From: Termitomyces sp. T153
Taxonomy: Eukaryota > Basidiomycota > Agaricomycetes > Agaricales > Lyophyllaceae
Direction of reading: 5' to 3'
Assembly (NCBI GenBank): GCA_018296165.2
Contig: JACKQL020000012.1
Location: 744,001 to 808,000 of the forward strand
Length of the DNA stretch: 64,000 nt
Shown here: positions 58,342 to 64,000 of the stretch, one piece after another
Layout: the number at the start of each line of letters is the position of its first letter
How positions within the stretch are numbered: position 1 is the first letter of the stretch
Made by a program: the position numbers and the translations under genes
The notes under the pieces: model-generated
Databases searched by the model: none
Told to the model about the DNA's origin: nothing
The model's input: the letters and a program-made list of their open reading frames with translations, nothing else

Positions 58342-58579
58342 ATATCCCCATAATCTCATGAGCAAACATAATAATCCAGGTCATTCAATCATTTCACACA
58401 CCCATCCATTGTTCCAAGTATATACTCTGGTCAAATTCTCTCATAGGACTAGAACAAGCCCACTGCTCCCTCTCTCCCAAGAACCCAGTGCCTCCAAGGA
58501 TCCCCTGTTCCATGCATTCAAAAAGTAAGATGAGGTCTAATATGGCTGTGTGGAGCTCAGTGCTAACTTTGATCTGCAC
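58342..58579. other. CpG-poor, no gene seen
   Basis: No supported feature. Confidence 0.4.
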
Positions 58580-59375
58580 AGAGGTAGACTGAGCTTGCAG
58601 AAAGTGATAGAAGGAGGGAATGAGGTAATGGGTTGTCTGGTCTGCTTGGAGGTGGATTATGGCATGGGCATCTGTACATGTTTGAGTCAGAAAAGATCAT
58701 GGTATTATGAGGAACACATTTGAGCTTGAAAGATGTACAAGGATCATTCAGAGAAGGAAGAAGGCCCCATCTAGTCTTCATACTTGCAAGGCCATAAATG
58801 TTGCAACAATCATTCATCCATCTCTGTTTGAATCATAAGAGTGTGACATACTCCTCAAGGTACTCCAGGATGACTGTGCTCTCATTCATTGCCCATGGTG
58901 GACTAAAGTTGTTCAGTTTCAACTCTGGAATGAGACCTTTAGGTGAAACTTGAAGCAGGTCAGGTGGTTTTTTGTATGGGTCTACTTTGTCTATTTGAGA
59001 GAAGATCAGGTTGTGAACAAGTGAGGAGGTGGAGAATTGACAGTACTACATAGATTAAACAAGGTAAATAATCAGCAATAGAGTAGTTTATTAGAAGAAT
59101 TGAACAAAAATCCATACAAAATTGGGATGGAATCCCTGAAAACTCAAGCACAACCTACCCATGCTGCATGAACAGACAGAAGCAGCTTCCAAAGAGCATG
59201 ATATCTTCTGCTGCCTGATGCTGGTTGACTGTTTCTAGTGCCTGGTCTGTGCATGCTTTGTGGTAGTGTTTACCTGAGCCAGTAGACATGTCTGTCAGAG
59301 AAAGCATGCGGGAGTTTGCATGAAGGTTGCTTTGACATGGTGATGTCATACCCCAGCATTAGGCATCCAAATGTT
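58580..59375 (-). repeat. Dispersed repeat, CpG-depleted copy
   Basis: The reverse complement aligns with 35350-36118 from GGGGTATGACATCACC to GCAAGCTCAG. It holds a short frame (NPPPSRPDNPLPHSLLLS) also seen, diverged, in the other copy. It could be a non-coding transposon part or remnant exons of a host gene. Confidence 0.65.
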
Positions 59376-60004
59376 TGGGCAAAATTCTGGGCAAATCTAT
59401 TGGCCAAATCTATCTTCCTGTTGTTGCTTTTGTATTGCAAAATATGCCTTGTTATTTGATGTTAATAAGGTTAAATAGATATATTTAAATTCCTAATAGG
59501 TAGATATAGGAGGATATGCCACAATGTAGTATAGTTTCAAAGAATCATGCAAGCCACTCAGTCATCCAGACTGCCTTGCAAGCATGAGCAAGAGGGAGCG
59601 ACTAGAAGAGACAGGAATATTGGACCAGGCAAAGTGTTGTCTTCTGGAGGATAGAAAAGGGGACTGTTCAGTGAGATTTTAAGGTTGGGAATAAACACTA
59701 GCTGTTCAGTCAGATTTGGACCAAAGATTGAAAGGTTGAAAATACTCACTAGATGACATGGGAAGGTGGCTTGGCATTTTTGAAAAGTCAACAGGATTAA
59801 AATGTCAATGCTTTTTACAGAGCCCTACATACATGTGATCCTGGGAGGATGGTAAACATGATCACAGGTCTGCAATCACATGGTCACAGGAGGTTTTTTT
59901 GGCTGGTTTTTTGGGTGAAAATGTCAATGCTTTTTTAACAGGTGAAGCAAACATACACATGATCCTGGGGATGCATTCAAATGCTTTGCCATGTCAACAC
60001 TTTT
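59376..60004. repeat. Two 119-bp spaced units, otherwise no gene
   Basis: AAAATGTCAATGCTTTTT occurs at 59799 and 59918, each followed by ACATACA(T/C)(A)CATGATCCTGGG about 30 bases later. Confidence 0.55.
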
Positions 60005-60106
60005 CCTGCATTTAAGACCTGAATCATTAAGTATCAAAAGTGAAACTTAATAACTGCAGGATGACATGGTCTTCTGAAACTTGATGATTCAGGTCTTAAC
60101 TGCAGG
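60005..60106. other. 28-bp-arm inverted repeat
   Basis: Left arm 60005-60032 (core TTAAGACCTGAATCAT) and right arm 60079-60106 are complementary at all but about two positions, with a 46-base loop. It could be a foldback element or a hairpin RNA source. Confidence 0.6.
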
Positions 60107-60296
60107 AGTATTCAAAGAAGATGAAAGAGGTGGACTAGTGTTGATGTGGCAAAGGATTGGAGAAAGTCTTGACATGGCAAAGGATTGGGTCAAATGTTAT
60201 CTGTAAGTTGTCTAAGCAAGGCATGTACCATTTTTCAATTTTCCTGCAAAATTTATGTAGCCTTGGGCATGTGTCATTTTTTAAATTTAACCCAAA

Positions 60297-60605
60297 TTAG
60301 ATCCCCACTTCTTCTATTGTTTTTGTGTATTTGCAGTCTTGTACTTTCCCCACTGACAAACTGAAAAGGATTGACCAAAGTCCTAGAATGTCTTGTAAGT
60401 CAGTAGTGAACTCCTTAACCCCTTCAATCCCATGCTTACTCACATGTTTGAACAGCGTCTCTCCAGTAGAACTAAACCATGGTGACAAAGTGAAAAGATG
60501 AGGATTAAACAAAGTCATAGGAATGTCCCATAAGTCAGTAGTGAAATCTTCAACACCTTCAATTCCATGCTCACTCACACTGTTTGAACAGCCCTTCTCC
60601 AGTAG
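60297..60605 (-). repeat. Two tandem 135-bp units with an open minus frame
   Basis: The units are offset by exactly 135 bp (CAGTAGTGAA at 60401 and 60536). On the minus strand they read as a 45-residue peptide repeat: SEHGIEGVEDFTTDLWDI and SKHGIEGVKEFTTDLQDI, each before a WFSSTGETLF- or WSILFSL-type stretch. The frame (60297-60578) is 93 codons. The multiple-of-three period and kept frame hint at coding origin; no family recognised. Confidence 0.5.
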
Positions 60606-61240
60606 AACTATTTGATGATTCCAGTTCCAGCCAAAGAGGTTCTAACAATGCAAAGATTCAATAGCTACCAATTCCTCTTCATATTCAACATTCTGGCCTA
60701 GGCATATATATATTTGTATTTATTATTACCTGGCAATATATAAAATTTTCAGCAGTTCTGGTTCTGTCACTGAGCACATAGAGACATATATATGTAGTGT
60801 GTCCTACATTACAGCAGAGCATGCTTTGGATTGTATCCTATGTCACTGGCAGAGTCCACTACACCATAGTGGAATCCCCACAATGTAGCATGTTATATGG
60901 GTGCCATGGAGGCTGTACATTGTGCCATACTATACATATCCAGTGGAGTCCTTTGACCAGGATCTGGAGCTGCTAATTACTACCAGGTCCATTGCAATTA
61001 CATTTAACAAGTAACTGGCCCTGCTCAACATTAAAATCTGCTGGTGTACACAGACTGGCAGCAGATCTGGCCACCAGCCATTTCTCAAGACTGGCTGCCA
61101 CCACTTATGACAAAATCTGCCCTCAGGAATGTATCTACCTAGTGCCATCAGAAAGCCACTGAGAAGATGGGGGGTGGCCAAAGCTGGTACCACCACTAGC
61201 AACAAGCCACTTAAATGAAAAGTGATATGAAGATCTATTT
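60606..61240. other. CpG-poor, no gene seen
   Basis: Only short ORFs; TATATATA-rich at 60700-60800. Confidence 0.4.
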
Positions 61241-61308
61241 TAACTGCAGAAATAACAATCAAGGAACAGCAGATTAACTGCAGAAATAACAATCAAGGAA
61301 CAGCAGAA
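61241..61308 (+). repeat. Two exact 34-bp tandem units
   Basis: TAACTGCAGAAATAACAATC begins at 61241 and 61275 with identical sequence through AAGGAACAGCAGA. Confidence 0.9.
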
Positions 61309-61619
61309 ACACAGCATTATGCCAGTTAAACAAAATCAATGGAGAACACATCATATTGGTCATGGTTTATTTAGATACTTGGGAATGCATCAGAATTCTT
61401 TATAGAGGATCAGAATTCTTTGGAAGGCATCAATCTTCTTTGGCAGCCATCACAATCTCATCAAAGCATCAAATTCAACCTTCTTTGGCAGCTATACTAC
61501 TTTTGGACAGTACATGTAAATCAACAGATGCACATGACCCTAATTTTCAAATTCTTAACTTTCAAGTCCTCTTTTGCTCACCAGCCACTGCTCATCCACT
61601 CATCACTGTCCACTATGCT

Positions 61620-63149
61620 ATGTCTCCATCCACTGAGGTCCTTTTCCAACAGCTCTATGACACTGAGAACTCTGTGTTGGTCTCTGCTCTGAGAGGAGAC
61701 TTGTCAGATCTCTAGGGTAGGGTTAAACAATTGGTGAGCAACCCTATTTGTAAGATAATATGCCATACTCACAGATGGTGTTGAAGAAATCTTTGTGGAA
61801 GCAAATTTCCCAAGCCATGAACAAACAACTTGTCCTGGAGGCAAGAAAAAGCTTTTCCAACAAGGCCCTCTGAATTTTATCAGGCAAGCTGTCAGATGCA
61901 AAGGCAATTAAGGAGTTGAAAGAGAAGGCAGGGGCATATTTTGAAAAGTCACAGGCAAAGAAGGAAGCCCAGCAGGTCAACAAGGGCTGGGCAGCAGGAG
62001 GAGTGGCAGGTCCATGTTCAATGTCAGATCCCTCACCTTTAGAACTTTTTAAGCAAATTTCAGCAATTTGTCTGCCAATGGTTGCAGTGGATCTGGTAAT
62101 ACCAGTGGGTCCAGTATCCACAGCAGCCCCACTGTTCCTAGTGGGTCCCTCATCAAAACCTGGTAGAGTATTGGCATCAAGTCCATTGTCACTAGCAGAG
62201 CTAGTCCCAGCTTGACCCTGGCTGATCAAAAAGGCTAGTGAAGCACAGATTCCCCAACAGGAATGGAGGAAATACACTGCCCAAACTCTGCCTCATAGTC
62301 TTCCCCCTCCCAGCCAGTCTAAATATCAATCCATTGCCTCAGATGAAGATGACAAGAATGACTTGAATGATGATAACAATCATTCCAATGATAAGGAATG
62401 TTGGCAGGGGGAGATTACACCATCAATGAGGTTAGGGAAGTACCTCATGACAGCACCTCCTTGTGCAGGGGCATGGCTCAACCCCCCTTGCCAATACTGT
62501 CAAAACAAGGGACTCCAATGTGTCAAGACAAAGGGAGGAACCTCATGCAATGCCTGCTGGCTTGTCCTCAAGAAAACATGCAGTCTCATAGGGATCACAA
62601 GGAAGAGGTCCAGAGGAGAAAGGGCAAGAAGGGAAAGAAGGAGAAAAGGCAGAGAAAACCCAATTCTGCTGAGTATGTCAAGGGTAAGTGTTGATTTCCC
62701 CAACTGAAATCATTTACTGACAACAAGCAGGACCAACAACACCAGTTGCTGGGCCACCAACAATCTGGCTGGCAGATTTGCCAGTGGCCAGCAGAAAGGG
62801 AAGGGGAAAGGAACAGATGGATCTGCCAGCAGCCAGCAGAAAGGGAAAGGAGTGAGTGGACCTGCTGACAACAAGTGGAAAGGGAAAGAGCAAGCAGCAG
62901 GTGGATCTGCCCATCTCCACCAAATCTATCAAAGCCATTCTTTCATGAGCTATGGTGGGGTTGAACTTATGGCTTAATTTCAGCAATGAAGGAATTGAGG
63001 TTGTATTGGAAGAGATGAGGTCAGGGTTTGTGCTAGCTGACACACAACCCCCCACCAAACATACCCAGTCCTCCAGTTGTCTAGCAGGTAAGAGAAAGGC
63101 CAATGAACATGCTGAGGAAGCAGTAGCCAAGAAAATGAAGAAAGCATGA
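61620..63149 (+). pseudogene. Degenerate gene with Zn2Cys6-like cluster and Lys-rich tail
   Basis: Pieces in order: MSPSTEVLFQQLYDTENSVL (start 61620), a Lys/Glu-rich helix (KAIKELKEKAGAYFEKSQAK, about 61.93 kb), an acidic run (DEDDKNDLNDDNNHSNDKE, about 62.36 kb), then CQYCQNKGLQC and CNACWLVLKKTC (about 62.48-62.59 kb). These cysteines fit C-x2-C-x6-C-x8-C-x2-C-x7-C, the fungal binuclear zinc cluster pattern. A basic stretch (RKRSRGERARRERRRKGRE) follows, then an exon ending KKMKKA at 63149. In-frame stops (for example at 61713) and frame changes suggest decay, though some could be introns. It is probably a transposon-linked or expanded family protein with a DNA-binding-like finger. Confidence 0.5.
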
Positions 63150-63370
63150 AGAGGATGAGGGCCACTGGACTTTCTTGACTTTTTTTGGACTTTTTTGATA
63201 CATTCCGGCCTTGTCATTACATTGTTATCTTTTGTAATACCCAATGAAAATATACATACAATGTCTTGACTCAGATTTAAGTTCCCAACACAACAGATTT
63301 GTGGTTAGATTAATTTCTGGTTGGCAATTAAAATCTTCATTAGCCTTGTGACCCTTGTCCAAGAGAGTAA

Positions 63371-63465
63371 CAATGGCAATGTGGTCTATTGGTACTGCAT
63401 TGTTACTTGGTATCACTTTCATGTGGCAGCTGCAGGTTTGACTCCTGTAACTGGCAATAGGTCAC
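63371..63465 (+). repeat. tRNA-like repeat 1 of 3
   Basis: A-box-like GTGGTCTATTGG and B-box-like GGTTTGACTCC; the T-arm pairs GCAGG with CCTGT. Acceptor ends do not pair, so it is not a functional tRNA. Confidence 0.6.
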
Positions 63466-63530
63466 AACCCCATTTGTTTTTTCACCTTTTGTTGATCATT
63501 GAACAGGATGCCTAAAATATGATGCTATCC

Positions 63531-63620
63531 CAATGGCAATGTGGTCTACTGGTAATGTGTTGATGCTTTGTCTCAATCCCATGTGGCAGCTGCAGGTTTG
63601 ACTCCTGCAGTTGGCAATAA
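63531..63620 (+). repeat. tRNA-like repeat 2 of 3
   Basis: GTGGTCTACTGG and GGTTTGACTCC, with a perfect T-arm stem (CTGCAGG with CCTGCAG). It begins 160 bp after the first unit. Confidence 0.65.
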
Positions 63621-63700
63621 TCATTGTGGAATATGGTTTTTGCATTCTTGATAAAGGAAGTGCATGGCATTTTTGTTTATCATGTAATAAATATGACAGG

Positions 63701-63795
63701 ATTACAACAGCAACATGGTGTATTGGTACTGTGTTATCACTTTGTATCATGTTATGTAGCAGCTGCAAGTTTGACTCCTGTAACTGCCAATGTCA
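63701..63795 (+). repeat. tRNA-like repeat 3 of 3
   Basis: ATGGTGTATTGG and AGTTTGACTCC; more diverged, about 170-180 bp after the second. The spacing suggests a SINE-like or tandem array with a tRNA-derived head. Confidence 0.55.
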
Positions 63796-63956
63796 ATCTT
63801 GCTTGCATTTTTTACCATGGCACTTCATTGACCTTCTGTACTTTTACATTACACATCTCATACTGCATTGTGACTGAACCAAACATAGCCGTCTGCTGTA
63901 GTGGAATTGCATTTGAAGCTTGTTAGCCTTCCACTGCCAGCAACATAATATTCTGT

Positions 63957-64000
63957 GTTGTCGCGCGGTTCCGCGCAGACTCGACGATGCACGACGACAA
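63957..64000. other. Abrupt CpG-rich edge
   Basis: The last 44 bases contain about nine CG pairs after roughly 28 kb with few. TTGTCG and CGACAA stand at its two ends. It is the start of a different sequence cut by the window edge: a young insertion or host gene sequence. Confidence 0.5.

Noticed and set aside
61744..62277. Minus-strand ORF of 177 residues
   Set aside because: Antisense to the plus-strand zinc-cluster gene, whose Lys/Glu-rich and acidic segments explain the open frame.
1..64000. rRNA genes, plasmid origins, bacterial operons or prophage
   Set aside because: Nothing matches; introns, retroelements and gene families indicate fungal nuclear DNA.

Overview
The window reads as nuclear DNA of a filamentous basidiomycete, most likely an Agaricomycete. 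The genes are split by short GT-AG introns (50-65 bp where I could place them). They include a NADAR-domain protein, an Atg22-like vacuolar permease and a secreted-type amidase. The mobile DNA is the mix typical of that group: chromodomain Ty3/Gypsy elements, a KDZ transposase fused to a Ulp1-type protease, and a pogo-like MITE. The species cannot be named from this sequence.

The window has two kinds of DNA that alternate. The gene-bearing parts (1 to about 4.5 kb and about 22.1 to 35.6 kb) have ordinary CpG content. The transposon parts (about 4.5 to 20.66 kb and about 36.1 to 63.95 kb) have almost no CG dinucleotides and are rich in TG and CA, as expected from long-term methylation and deamination. 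One solo LTR at 20.67-21.81 kb is still CpG-rich, so it is young. The last 44 bases are CpG-rich again.

Layout. 1-4.2 kb: a two-exon gene of unknown function, a broken NADAR copy, a 403-bp piece of an amidase gene and a decayed unknown gene. Together they form a chimera of sequences that recur at 22.3-25.6, 33.5-33.9 and 34.6-35.1 kb. 5.4-18.3 kb: a block with weak inverted ends. It holds a degenerate accessory gene (5.9-10.8 kb) interrupted by a solo LTR, and a degenerate KDZ-Ulp1 gene (13.56-17.93 kb), both on the minus strand. 18.4-22.1 kb: LTR and Gypsy fragments, a tRNA-like relic and the young solo LTR. 22.3-35.1 kb: decayed copy of the first gene, then on the minus strand the NADAR gene, an ARM-like multi-exon gene, the Atg22-like gene, the amidase and an unknown gene. 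35.3-64 kb: a repeat-rich stretch with at least four Gypsy bodies in both orientations, LTRs of several families, a pogo-like MITE nested in an LTR and holding another LTR piece, tandem repeats, a degenerate gene with a Zn2Cys6-like cluster, and three tRNA-like repeats at the right end.

The host genes do not form an operon and share no clear pathway. Their common history is duplication and rearrangement around the transposon island.
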